From NCBI GenBank assembly GCA_023440865.1, contig JAEXRM010000112.1, positions 1 to 62,473 of the forward strand: DNA of 62,473 nt. The letters are read 5' to 3'. A program made the translations under genes and the position numbers. Positions 1 to 8,179 of the stretch are shown one piece after another (position 1 is the first letter of the stretch; each line of letters starts with the position of its first letter). A model generated the notes under the pieces. The model did not search any database. It saw nothing but the letters and a program-made list of their open reading frames with translations, and had not been told where the DNA came from. The DNA comes from Bacillota bacterium (GTDB taxonomy: Bacteria > Bacillota > Clostridia > DSM-8532).

Positions 1-54
1 TTTCCGCCCCGATAAACGGGGGGGGGGGGGGGTTTTCCCCCTTTTTTTTTGTTC
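1..54. other. Low-complexity contig edge
   Basis: The first bases are runs of G, C and T (16 G in a row, then T, C and T runs) unlike anything else in the window. They look like an assembly or sequencing edge artefact rather than biology. Nothing is called here. Confidence 0.6.
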
Positions 55-106
55 CAAAAAACACGACGCCGCGGCAGGCATCTCGCGTACGAGGCACCTG
101 CCGCGG
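55..106 (-). terminator. Hairpin with T-run downstream of the ABC exporter operon
   Basis: A 10-bp perfect stem (69-78 with 97-106, CCGCGGCAGG/CCTGCCGCGG) carries a small inner stem CTCG/CGAG. Read on the minus strand it is followed, after seven bases, by six T. It lies about 75 bases past the stop of the minus-strand permease gene, so it is a plausible intrinsic terminator for that operon. The gap between stem and T-run lowers confidence. Confidence 0.45.
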
Positions 107-179
107 TCAACGAACTTCGCGCGGAAGCCAATCCTATTCCTTTCTCCGTTGCATGTCAAGACACAAAAATGCGCGACGA

Positions 180-1802
180 CTATGACATCCGCATGAACCG
201 TTTCGCACCGTCTGTCAGAATCAGCCGCCATACCAGCCAGGCGGCCGCGGCGACAACCACCGCGATACAGGCTGTCACAAGCGTCACATCCTCGATGCCA
301 AGATACAGGAGAAGCGCAACAGGCAGGGCGGAAATTGCCATCCCCCCAAAAATGGACACCATCATGGGCGTGCCTTGCTTGATGACCTCCGTCTCCGCCT
401 TCCAGTCGAACTTCGGGAAAAGAAGGTTCATGTATAGCCCAAAGCAGGCGATAAAGGCCATGTACAGCAGGGGAACCAGGTAGATCAGCAACGCGCCGGC
501 AAATCCGGTGCCGAGGACGATGTTGAAAATGGTTCCTGCAATGAGGATTGCCGGCGCCATGACGGTGAAGTTCACCAGAATCTTGGCCAGGAAAATATCG
601 GCGGCGGCAAGCGGCAACGCCTGCAGCTGCCACAGCTTGTTTCCCTCGATGGAGATGCTTGGTGCGGTGGTGCAGCTCAAGCAGGCAAACAGCGAAATGA
701 CAAACGGTGCGGCCTTCCCCAGTACTTCAGGCAGATTCGGCATTTCCATCGACACCGCCAGCGCTTCCTCACCGGAAATGAGCAGTCCCACAGCGGCCAG
801 CATGAGCAGAACGGCTCCGATGCCCGTGTTCAGCACATACAGGGGTGACGAGAAGTACCGCTTGACTTCCTTGATGTACAGTGCCATGAGCGGCGCAGCG
901 CTTTTCTGGTCCCTCGCGACGCCCCGACGAGAAGGGGCGCTCTCCGAAAGTCTTGTATGGAGACGATTGAAGCCCTTGGAGACCGCTGTCACGAACAGCG
1001 CAAACAGCAAAGCGCTCAAGCCCGCGAAGAGAAACAGTTTCACGATATCTCCATGCAGTCCCGACACATACCATTCCGCTGGCGGAAATATGCGCGCGAT
1101 GGCATCGGTCGCGGTCGCGCCGATATCGGCGAGCAACGCCTCCAGCGCCTCGGGGCTCTGATCCGCAGCCCGCCCGATGCTCATGGTGGCGGACATGTAT
1201 CCAACCAGCAGCAGCAGGGACAGGACAATGGTCACCAGATTCTTGTGCCGGAAATTCATGCTCAGCAGACTGATGATTGTGCCGATCACCGACGCGATGG
1301 CAATCGGGATGAGCGGAACAAACAGGAAGGTGACCAGAAACAGCAGATAGAAAACCACTCCCTTCGGTTCGAACACCAGATAGGCCACCGCCGCGGGCAG
1401 CATGACGAACGCGGTGAAAAACAGGTTCGAGCCATACAACCTGAGTACGCGGCTCATGACCACCGTACGCACGTCAATGGGGAGACTCATCACCAGGTCG
1501 AAATCCTTGAACGCGAACAGGGTCGGTGCCACCTTGAACACCGTCGTGACAATGGCCACCAGGGATGCGGACGCGCAGGCAAGCATCAGGGTAAGCTCGG
1601 GCACCCCCAGCATGTCGAGTCCCTTGCACATGGCATGGAAAAAGCCATAGCTCATGCCAAGCATCATCAGCCCGACCATCGTGAACAGGGCAAGCATGCC
1701 GATGGCCTTTCGACGCTTGGCCCGCTCGTGACCATGCAGGATGTCGTTGATGCCTGCAAACTGCAGCAGGTATACCTTCAGGAGCAACATCAGCTTTTTC
1801 AT
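180..1802 (-). CDS. ABC exporter permease subunit (ABC-2-like, about 12 membrane segments)
   Basis: A 540-residue integral membrane protein rich in hydrophobic segments along its whole length. It begins MKKLMLLLKVYLLQF. The start at 1802 overlaps the stop of the upstream ATPase gene by four bases (ATGA), which supports both the start and translational coupling. With that ATPase it should form a two-component exporter; the substrate is unknown. The C-terminal ~86 residues (FGLYMN... to KRFMRMS) recur as a truncated copy at 15408-15665. The family resembles the large 'putative ABC exporter' permeases of Bacillota; this assignment rests on topology and partner, not on a diagnostic motif. Confidence 0.8.
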   Translation of the reverse strand: MKKLMLLLKVYLLQFAGINDILHGHERAKRRKAIGMLALFTMVGLMMLGMSYGFFHAMCKGLDMLGVPELTLMLACASASLVAIVTTVFKVAPTLFAFKDFDLVMSLPIDVRTVVMSRVLRLYGSNLFFTAFVMLPAAVAYLVFEPKGVVFYLLFLVTFLFVPLIPIAIASVIGTIISLLSMNFRHKNLVTIVLSLLLLVGYMSATMSIGRAADQSPEALEALLADIGATATDAIARIFPPAEWYVSGLHGDIVKLFLFAGLSALLFALFVTAVSKGFNRLHTRLSESAPSRRGVARDQKSAAPLMALYIKEVKRYFSSPLYVLNTGIGAVLLMLAAVGLLISGEEALAVSMEMPNLPEVLGKAAPFVISLFACLSCTTAPSISIEGNKLWQLQALPLAAADIFLAKILVNFTVMAPAILIAGTIFNIVLGTGFAGALLIYLVPLLYMAFIACFGLYMNLLFPKFDWKAETEVIKQGTPMMVSIFGGMAISALPVALLLYLGIEDVTLVTACIAVVVAAAAWLVWRLILTDGAKRFMRMS

Positions 1803-2509
1803 CTGTCGATCAACTCCATAAACACGTCCTCGAGGGAGGCGTTGCCCTTCACGGTGTTCATGTCTCCACAGGTGACCAGCTTGCCCTGCTTGATGATCGC
1901 GATTTTCGTGCAAAGCTTTTCCGCCACATCAAGCACGTGTGTGGAGAAGAAGATGGCGGCCCCGTTCTCCGTCATCTCGCGCATGATGCCCTTCAGGGTG
2001 TGTGCGGCCTTCGGGTCGAGCCCCACAAACGGTTCATCGAGCACCAGCAGCTTCGGGGCGTGGATCAGTGCGGCGATGAGGCATATCTTCTGCTTCATGC
2101 CGTGAGAGTAGGCCGAGATGAGATCATTGAGCCTGTCCGCGATATCGAACGCCTGGGAATAGCGCGTCAGGCGCTCCTTGCGCTCGGCGTCCGGCACCTC
2201 GTAGATGTCCGCGATGAAATGAATGTACTGCGCACCGGTGAGGTGGTCGTAGATATCCGGATTGTCCGGAATGTAGGCAAGCTTGCGCTTGCATGCGACA
2301 GGCTCCCGCCGGATCGACAGTCCATCGATCAGAATGTCGCCCTCCTCGAAATCGAGGACACCCACGGCACTGCGGATGGCCGTGGTCTTCCCTGCGCCGT
2401 TGTGGCCGATGAAACCATAAATCTCACCCGGTTCCACCCGCAGACTCAGTTCATCCACCGCCCTGGTCTTGCCTGAATAGGACTTTGAAAACGCCTTGAA
2501 CTCCAGCAT
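1799..2509 (-). CDS. ABC transporter ATP-binding protein
   Basis: A 236-residue ATPase with Walker A GHNGAGKTT (about residues 35-43), a signature region YSHGMKQK, Walker B LLVLDEPFVGLD and the switch His in FFSTHVLD. It powers the permease encoded immediately downstream with a four-base overlap. The start at 2509 is chosen because GGAGGGG stands a few bases upstream and the protein then begins MLEFKAFSKSYSG, the normal first strand of the fold; in-frame codons further upstream lack this support. The DEPFVGLDP motif and short length fit the CcmA/YhaQ-type ATPases of exporters. Confidence 0.92.
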   Translation of the reverse strand: MLEFKAFSKSYSGKTRAVDELSLRVEPGEIYGFIGHNGAGKTTAIRSAVGVLDFEEGDILIDGLSIRREPVACKRKLAYIPDNPDIYDHLTGAQYIHFIADIYEVPDAERKERLTRYSQAFDIADRLNDLISAYSHGMKQKICLIAALIHAPKLLVLDEPFVGLDPKAAHTLKGIMREMTENGAAIFFSTHVLDVAEKLCTKIAIIKQGKLVTCGDMNTVKGNASLEDVFMELIDR

Positions 2510-2635
2510 AACCCCTCCATGACGGAACAACGGCATCAGACGCCGCCACACGACTGTCACCTCTGTTATACGCAGCAATTGCCAAAACGCCTGTTACAGC
2601 ATCTGGGACAGCTGTGTATTTTTTACCCAGCCGGG

Positions 2636-3634
2636 TCACCCGTTTGGGTCCGCCAAACAGCGTACCACCGAAAATGTGAACGGTGTGAAGTGGCGGGTCC
2701 AGAAGTTCACAGCCGGCGTGTTCCGCGACTCGAAGTCAACCGAAACGCTCACCATGCCGAGCTCCTGGGCTCGTGTCAGCGCCGCGTCCAGCAACAGGGT
2801 CGCAACACCGTTGCCCCGGAGGCTGCTGCGCGTGAAAGCGCCTGTCACGGCCAGATTCCGGGCATCATGGACCAGCATGGAGGTGCCCTCGGTTTGCGGT
2901 TCCATCTGCAGGTAGGAAAACGGTGCGCCCGCCGCATCCTCGGCGATCCACGCATAATGCGAGGGCTGTGTGATCCAGTCCGTCATGGACTCGAGGTCCT
3001 CCGGTTCGGAAGGTTCCAGATACAGCGGGGCGGATTCCATGTAGATCCGGTGCGCATCGTGCAGCTGCCTCCAGGCTTCCATGGCGGCGGCATCCTCCCG
3101 TTTCACCTCGCGGATGCGGATGTCCGCGGGAACCGGCAGGCGCATCGCCACAGCCGGCCGCACCGCATCCAGCACGACACCGCCGAATCCCCCGAAGAAC
3201 AGGAAGTCACGCAGCTTCGTCTCCACCTCGTATGTGATGATGGCATGGTTGAGCCATCCGCCCGCCCGCCAGACGGCGATGCGCTCCTCGTACAGCTTCC
3301 TGAACACCTCGATCTGCCGCTCCGGTTCGCAGGTATCCGTACCGAAGCCATACTCCGGCACAAACACGCCGTTCCGGTCGCCAAAAAAACGTTCGATGGT
3401 CCAGCCGCCGAGAAAGCCTGCAATACGGCCGTTCTGCCGTGCAACCACGACACTGCCGTGTTGCGTCAGATTCTCGATCAACGGCACGATCACTTCAGGG
3501 GCTTCGAAGTGTGCCATCAGGATCGGCACCGCCCTGCGCTGCCGCCGGATCCGTGCGGCCACCATGGCTGCCAGCTCCGACAGGTCCTGCGGCACATAGT
3601 CGGATATCGTCCAAACTCCATTGCGTCCATTCAT
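2636..3634 (-). CDS. GNAT family N-acetyltransferase
   Basis: A 332-residue protein whose C-terminal third carries a GNAT acetyl-CoA-binding motif (RGNGVATLLLDAALTRA, about residues 265-281) followed by a typical NFWTRHFTPF ending. The N-terminal half has a second GNAT-like shape with a degenerate motif, so it may be a tandem-GNAT protein. GGAGG at 3644-3648 sits directly against the ATG at 3643 but nine bases from the ATG at 3634, so the latter is preferred. The substrate cannot be told from sequence. It is on the same strand as the methyltransferase upstream, whose stop lies 18 bases away. Confidence 0.8.
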   Translation of the reverse strand: MNGRNGVWTISDYVPQDLSELAAMVAARIRRQRRAVPILMAHFEAPEVIVPLIENLTQHGSVVVARQNGRIAGFLGGWTIERFFGDRNGVFVPEYGFGTDTCEPERQIEVFRKLYEERIAVWRAGGWLNHAIITYEVETKLRDFLFFGGFGGVVLDAVRPAVAMRLPVPADIRIREVKREDAAAMEAWRQLHDAHRIYMESAPLYLEPSEPEDLESMTDWITQPSHYAWIAEDAAGAPFSYLQMEPQTEGTSMLVHDARNLAVTGAFTRSSLRGNGVATLLLDAALTRAQELGMVSVSVDFESRNTPAVNFWTRHFTPFTFSVVRCLADPNG

Positions 3635-3652
3635 GTCAATCATCCTCCCTTT

Positions 3653-4561
3653 TCAACTGTTCAAAGTCATCCGCACCCATTGGTGCGGCAAGCGCGACAA
3701 AGCTGTCTGCAAAGGCTTTTGCGCCCAGAAAACCATGCGCGGACCATCAAAGGAGAAGGGCGCCTGGCACCAGTCTCCATAACGGCCGAGCACCGCAAAT
3801 CCGCATTCCGACAACCATGATTCCACCTCACGGGCGCTGACAGGATGCTTCTGCTGCGTGCATTCATAGGCACGGACTGTTCCATCGGCCATCCGGACGG
3901 TTGTCCTCCTGAGGAAGCGTGCCAGCCGTTTCGGGGCATCAAACCAAATGGTTTCCCTTGTCGCCCTCACCAGGGAGCCATCCTCCGTGCTTCCCTCCAT
4001 TGCTGTTTCAACGACACCGGTCTGCTGCCAGGAAAGAGGCAGATCTCCCTCCATGTGATCCCCGTCAAGATAGAGGCAGCCCCCGGGGGAAAGGGCATCC
4101 CAGGCTTTCCGGATGCAGGTCGCCTGATCGTCCGGCGTTCCAAGCTCGTACAGGCAGTTGCATCCCAGCACCACAACATCGTATGGCCCAGCCCATTCGG
4201 CATCCAGCACATTGCACGCAAACAGACGAACCGATTTTTCCGGCAGACCGGCTTGAATCCGCTTGCACTCGAAGCGTTCCAGCATGTCCGGGGAGATGTC
4301 CATCCCCGTCAGAACATGTCCCATGGAGGCCAGGGGCAGCGTCAGACGGCCGGTTCCACAAAAAGGCTCCAGGATGCAAAGCGGGGGATCCTCACGTCCC
4401 GATATCGACCGCACAAGCCCTTCCAGACAGGCCACATCCCCATTCTCGTCTTCAGTCAGGCTGTCATAGATCTCAGCCAGCCACCTGCCGGCATCATACA
4501 TGTTCACGCCCTGGATGGCTTGCACCTCCGAGGCGGCCCGAATGCGGTTCGCATCCATCAT
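3653..4561 (-). CDS. Class I SAM-dependent methyltransferase
   Basis: About 302 residues. The SAM-binding motif I is clear (ILEPFCGTGRLTLPLA), followed by an acidic motif II region (LTGMDISPDMLERF) and motif IV-like VVVLGCNCLYEL. The middle contains the LDGDH stretch seen in small-molecule methyltransferases. The start is uncertain: AAAGGGA lies 5' of two adjacent ATG codons at 4561 and 4558; a later ATG (beginning MYDAGRWLAEIYD) also fits the family. It is followed closely by the GNAT gene on the same strand. The substrate is unknown. Confidence 0.8.
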   Translation of the reverse strand: MMDANRIRAASEVQAIQGVNMYDAGRWLAEIYDSLTEDENGDVACLEGLVRSISGREDPPLCILEPFCGTGRLTLPLASMGHVLTGMDISPDMLERFECKRIQAGLPEKSVRLFACNVLDAEWAGPYDVVVLGCNCLYELGTPDDQATCIRKAWDALSPGGCLYLDGDHMEGDLPLSWQQTGVVETAMEGSTEDGSLVRATRETIWFDAPKRLARFLRRTTVRMADGTVRAYECTQQKHPVSAREVESWLSECGFAVLGRYGDWCQAPFSFDGPRMVFWAQKPLQTALSRLPHQWVRMTLNS

Positions 4562-4726
4562 ATCGCATGTGTCCCTTTCTGAGAGCAATGTCCGCAGCAT
4601 CCCGCCGCGCATCCCCTGACCGCACCAGCGGGTGCCTGCGTTTCAGTTCCGCACCCGCAGGGCGGTTCCCTGGTCGCCAACACCACACCCGCACCGGCAC
4701 CCGCCATTTTCATCGTCTCTTCCGTC

Positions 4727-5920
4727 TCAATGATTTTTCGGATTGGACCGCTGCATCCTTGTGACCATCCGGCCGAACTTCCGCTCGGCCTCCCGCGAAG
4801 CATGGCTGCTTTTCTGCGAAATGAACGCCATCTCCCGGCCCAGTTTTCTCCAACTGTCATACCGTGTGGCCGGAAGACTGCCACAGGCCACCGCCTCCCG
4901 CACGGCGCAACCGGGTTCCCGATCATGTGTGCAATCACGAAACCGGCACGTATCCGCCAACGCCTGGATGTCCGGGAACGCATCCTCCATGCCGGTATCC
5001 GACTCCCACAGCTGCAGTTCCCGGATGCCCGGCGTATCGAGAACCAGCACGCCACTATCAAGCCTGTACAGCTCGCGGTGCGTCGTCGTGTGGCGGCCGC
5101 GCGCGTCATCCTCGCGGATGGCCTGGGTACGTGCGAGCTCCTTTCCCGCCAGCCGGTTCATCAAGGTGGATTTGCCCACACCCGAGGAACCCAGGACCAC
5201 CAGTGTTTTCCCGGGAACCGCCCATGGGTCGAGACCGGACATGCCCTCCCCCGTCACCGCGCTCACGGCCAGCACTGGCACGCCTGCGGCCAGCTGCTCG
5301 ACATCGCGGATCAGGGCTTCGGCGTCTCGGGCCAGATCGAGCTTGGTGAGCACGACGACCGGCATGGCGCCGCTGTCCCAGGCCATGACCAGATACCGTT
5401 CCAGCCGCCGCAGGTTGTAGTCGTCGTTCAGGGACATCGCCAGCAGCACCGCGTCGAAGTTGGCCGCCATGACCTGCTCGTCGGCACGGGGACCGGCGGC
5501 GCGGCGTGAGAAACGTGTCTGACGCGGCAGCACGGCGTGGATGGTTGCGGCGTCCTCCCCAGGGCGCACCTGGGCCATCACCCAGTCGCCGACGCAGGGA
5601 AAGTCGCCCGTACCGGCGGCGGATGCCCGAAACCGTCCCGAGACCTCCGCCTGGCATGTCCCCGCCTCGGTCAGCAAATGGTACAGATGACGCTGCTCGC
5701 TCATTACGCGCGCCGGCACCCAATCGGGTCTGCCGCAGGCTGCCCGGGCGGCTTCCAGCCGGTCGCTCCATCCATGCGCCATAAGACAGGTGCCCGCCTG
5801 ATACGCCCCAGGGGTGCCTTGTGCCTGACCTGCGATGTTCATTGGCTGCTGCGGTGGCTGCCCGGTCTGTTCCTGTGGCCGCATGGTCTGTTCCTGTGGC
5901 TGCATGGTCTTCTCGATCAT
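4727..5920 (-). CDS. rsgA: Ribosome small-subunit-dependent GTPase A (RsgA/YjeQ)
   Basis: A circularly permuted GTPase that acts in late 30S subunit maturation. The permuted order is visible: G4 TKLD near residue 190, then G1 GSSGVGKST near 243, then G3 DTPG near 295. The C-terminal zinc finger follows (CRFRDCTHDREPGCAV). An OB-fold precedes the GTPase domain (FPCVGDWVMAQ). The N-terminal ~45 residues are a Gln/Pro-rich extension made of imperfect heptads (QPQEQTM, RPQEQTG) encoded by near-identical 21-bp DNA repeats; this is not part of the conserved fold. The start at 5920 follows AAAGGAAT. A terminator-like hairpin lies in its leader. Confidence 0.93.
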   Translation of the reverse strand: MIEKTMQPQEQTMRPQEQTGQPPQQPMNIAGQAQGTPGAYQAGTCLMAHGWSDRLEAARAACGRPDWVPARVMSEQRHLYHLLTEAGTCQAEVSGRFRASAAGTGDFPCVGDWVMAQVRPGEDAATIHAVLPRQTRFSRRAAGPRADEQVMAANFDAVLLAMSLNDDYNLRRLERYLVMAWDSGAMPVVVLTKLDLARDAEALIRDVEQLAAGVPVLAVSAVTGEGMSGLDPWAVPGKTLVVLGSSGVGKSTLMNRLAGKELARTQAIREDDARGRHTTTHRELYRLDSGVLVLDTPGIRELQLWESDTGMEDAFPDIQALADTCRFRDCTHDREPGCAVREAVACGSLPATRYDSWRKLGREMAFISQKSSHASREAERKFGRMVTRMQRSNPKNH

Positions 5921-5941
5921 TGTATTCCTTTCAAAAACAAA

Positions 5942-5963
5942 GGACGCACAAACCTGTGCGTCC
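5942..5963 (-). terminator. Terminator-like hairpin in the rsgA leader
   Basis: A perfect 9-bp stem (5942-5950 with 5955-5963, GGACGCACA/TGTGCGTCC) has a 4-base loop. On the minus strand it is followed by TTTGTTTTTGA and then by the rsgA ribosome site. Its position 22 bases before the start suggests either termination of incoming transcription or a leader attenuator. Confidence 0.55.
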
Positions 5964-6493
5964 AATCGAAGGGTTATTCTTTCCGCGCAAGGTGAATGCC
6001 TTCACGCGGGACGTGGTGCGCATGGCGGAACACCACGGCTGCCACGGCGGTCCATCGGTAACCGGGCAGTATCGTGATTGTCCGCAACGGCGGCCCAGAT
6101 GGCCAAAACCGTTTTTGCATGCGGCATGGCGGAATCGGAACACCATGCTTGCACACGGGTCCGTCCGTCGTCCGGATCATCCGGCTTGCCGGATGTCTAA
6201 TGGCGTGAAGCGATGATTCAGTTGTCGACCCAGGAAAAAAACTGGTTTCGGAATGCACGCATCGACAACACCTCCGCCCGGCACAGGCCGGCAACACCAC
6301 ACGCTCCAGGCATCCGGGGAACGTCTCCGGAAACGGGAGAACACAGCCGCTCCCCGCTCCCTGATTGTCTCAGCCCGCCCATGCAGCGTCAAGCGCTCAT
6401 TCATGTATGAAGATTCTTCCCCTTCGTGCAACCTCTACAAATTCGACTGGATTCCCGTTTCGATTTTATGCAATCAAAATGCAGAAAACAGGG
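5964..6493. other. Intergenic region without a supported gene
   Basis: About 530 bases between divergently oriented rsgA and the flavodiiron gene. Short open frames here lack ribosome sites and recognisable sequence. It must hold the promoter of rsgA on the minus strand; I could not identify a convincing -35/-10 pair for it. Confidence 0.5.
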
Positions 6494-6499
6494 TACAAT
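6494..6499 (+). promoter_or_regulatory. -10 box for the flavodiiron gene
   Basis: TACAAT lies 44 bases before the start codon at 6543. No good -35 hexamer stands at 16-18 bases upstream, so only the -10 is called. Confidence 0.4.
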
Positions 6500-6542
6500 A
6501 GAACTGTCATCACGCCCCACACCGCAACGAAAGGAGACCGCC

Positions 6543-7748
6543 ATGCATGTGACACGCGAAATCGCCTCCGGCATCCACTGGGTGGGTGGCAGCGACCGCC
6601 GCCTGGAACGCTTCGAGAACCTGTTCCCCCTGCCGAATGGCGTGACATACAATTCCTGGCTCATCACCGATGAAAAGACCGCACTCATCGACACGGTGGA
6701 CGGTTCCATCGGCCCGCAGTTCCTCGAAAACATCGCCCATGCGCTCCATGGGCGCCCGCTCGACTATCTGGTGGTCAACCACATGGAACCCGATCATTGC
6801 GCGCACATCGACGCCATCCTGCGCCTGCATCCCCAGGCGCAACTGGTTGGAAACGCCAAGACCCACGCCTTCTTCCGGCAGTTTTACCCCGAAGCCGGGG
6901 AGGTCCGGCTGCTGGAGGTGAAGGAAGGCGACCGACTGCCGCTGGGACGCCGCACGCTGCACTTCATCCTGGCCCCGATGGTGCACTGGCCGGAGGTCAT
7001 GTTCACGTATGAGGAATCGGAAGGCATCCTGTTCTCCGCGGACGCCTTCGGCGCATTCGGCGCTTTGCCGGGCAACCTGTTCGCCGACGAGCTCGATTTC
7101 GGGAACCTGTTTCTGGACGAGACCCGCCGCTATTACGCCAACATCGTGGGCCGCTATGGCCAGCAGGTGCAGGCTGTCCTCAAGAAGCTTGCGGGGACCG
7201 ACATCCGCATGATCTGCCCCCTTCATGGCCCCATGTGGCGGAAGGACCTGCCGCTGCTTTTGGACCTGTATGACCGCTGGAGCCGGTATGAACCGGAAAA
7301 GAAGGGTATCGTGCTGGCATACGGCTCCATGTACGGCAACACGGAAAATGCCGTGAATGCCCTTGCCGCGCGCCTTGCCGACATCGGCGCGACGGACATG
7401 CGCATCCACGACATCTCCAAGGTGCACCCATCCTACGTGATCGCCGACCTCTGGAAATACAGCCACGCGGTGTTTGCGGCGCCGACCTACAACATGGGCC
7501 TGTATTACCCGATGCACAACCTGCTGCATGAGATCGGCAGTCTCGGCTTGCGCAACCGCACCATCGCGCTCATCGGCAACCATACCTGGTCGAGTGCCGC
7601 ACTCAGGGAAATGCAGGCGATGCTGGCGGGCATGAAGGACATGACGGTGATCGGTCAGTCACAGGACCTGCGCTCCACGGTCAAGCCGGACGACACGGCA
7701 TGGCTGGACGCGCTTGCGCACGACATCGCGTCATCGGTGCGGCAGTAG
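6543..7748 (+). CDS. Flavodiiron protein (FprA/ROO family)
   Basis: A 401-residue two-domain enzyme that reduces oxygen to water, or nitric oxide to nitrous oxide, using electrons from rubredoxin or a similar donor; it is a cytosolic oxygen-defence enzyme of anaerobes. The N-terminal metallo-beta-lactamase-like domain has the diiron motif HMEPDHCAHID (about residues 80-90) and further ligands in HWPE and LFSADAFGAFG. The flavodoxin domain starts near residue 254 with the FMN loop GSMYGNTENAV. Length is normal for the family. The start follows AAAGGAG. No rubredoxin gene is adjacent. Confidence 0.93.
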   Translation: MHVTREIASGIHWVGGSDRRLERFENLFPLPNGVTYNSWLITDEKTALIDTVDGSIGPQFLENIAHALHGRPLDYLVVNHMEPDHCAHIDAILRLHPQAQLVGNAKTHAFFRQFYPEAGEVRLLEVKEGDRLPLGRRTLHFILAPMVHWPEVMFTYEESEGILFSADAFGAFGALPGNLFADELDFGNLFLDETRRYYANIVGRYGQQVQAVLKKLAGTDIRMICPLHGPMWRKDLPLLLDLYDRWSRYEPEKKGIVLAYGSMYGNTENAVNALAARLADIGATDMRIHDISKVHPSYVIADLWKYSHAVFAAPTYNMGLYYPMHNLLHEIGSLGLRNRTIALIGNHTWSSAALREMQAMLAGMKDMTVIGQSQDLRSTVKPDDTAWLDALAHDIASSVRQ

Positions 7749-7795
7749 GGTCGACAGTGGCTTCGCTGGCGCATGGACATCGGGTCAGCGCATGT

Positions 7796-7826
7796 GCTCC
7801 CCGTGGCTGAACACGACCAGGGGAGC
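7796..7826. terminator. Weak hairpin between convergent genes
   Basis: GCTCCCC at 7796-7802 pairs with GGGGAGC at 7820-7826 across a 17-base loop. It lies between the convergent flavodiiron and RyR genes. There is no T-run on either side, so the terminator role is only suggested by position. Confidence 0.3.
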
Positions 7827-7835
7827 GGGCGGCGT

Positions 7836-8129
7836 TCATGCGTCCTCCCGCTTTGCAATGCGGTAACCATGGGCAAGAATGAACCGGAGTGTTTCCTTTG
7901 CCGTGTTCCGGTCGTACTCCTGTTCGGAAAACGACAACTGGTCGTAGGGAACCAGACCGGGATGGGTCCTGCGGGCGTCATCGCGTTGCGGCCCATACGT
8001 CCAGCCCTCCCGGATGCGACCGGCGGACCAAACCTCATGGGTGTTCTCGGCCAACGCCTCAAGCAAGTCTTCTAGCGTTGCAGGAAGCTCGATGCTGTCT
8101 GTGGGGAACGGGTGCGGCACATAGGACAT
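7836..8129 (-). CDS. RyR-domain protein
   Basis: A 97-residue protein that is essentially one RyR (ryanodine-receptor repeat) domain. It shows the family pattern in order: FPTDSIELP, LAENTHEVWSAGRIREGW, YGPQRDDARRTHPGLVPYDQL, then SEQEYDRNTAKETLRFILAHGY. In prokaryotes stand-alone RyR domains are thought to be sensor or binding modules, and comparative genomics has linked them to nucleotide- and NAD-based conflict systems; the ligand is not established. GAGG seven bases upstream supports the start at 8129. The gene lies 50 bases downstream of the TIR gene on the same strand, so the two are likely cotranscribed and functionally linked. Confidence 0.85.
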   Translation of the reverse strand: MSYVPHPFPTDSIELPATLEDLLEALAENTHEVWSAGRIREGWTYGPQRDDARRTHPGLVPYDQLSFSEQEYDRNTAKETLRFILAHGYRIAKREDA

Positions 8130-8179
8130 GCTGTCGCCTCGCTTCTGCCGCAGACCTTGCCGTCTGCGCCGTCGTATCG

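Noticed and set aside
957..2105. A 382-codon plus-strand open frame over the ABC exporter genes.
   Set aside because: It mirrors the real minus-strand permease and ATPase and its His/Gln/Arg-rich translation matches no protein pattern.
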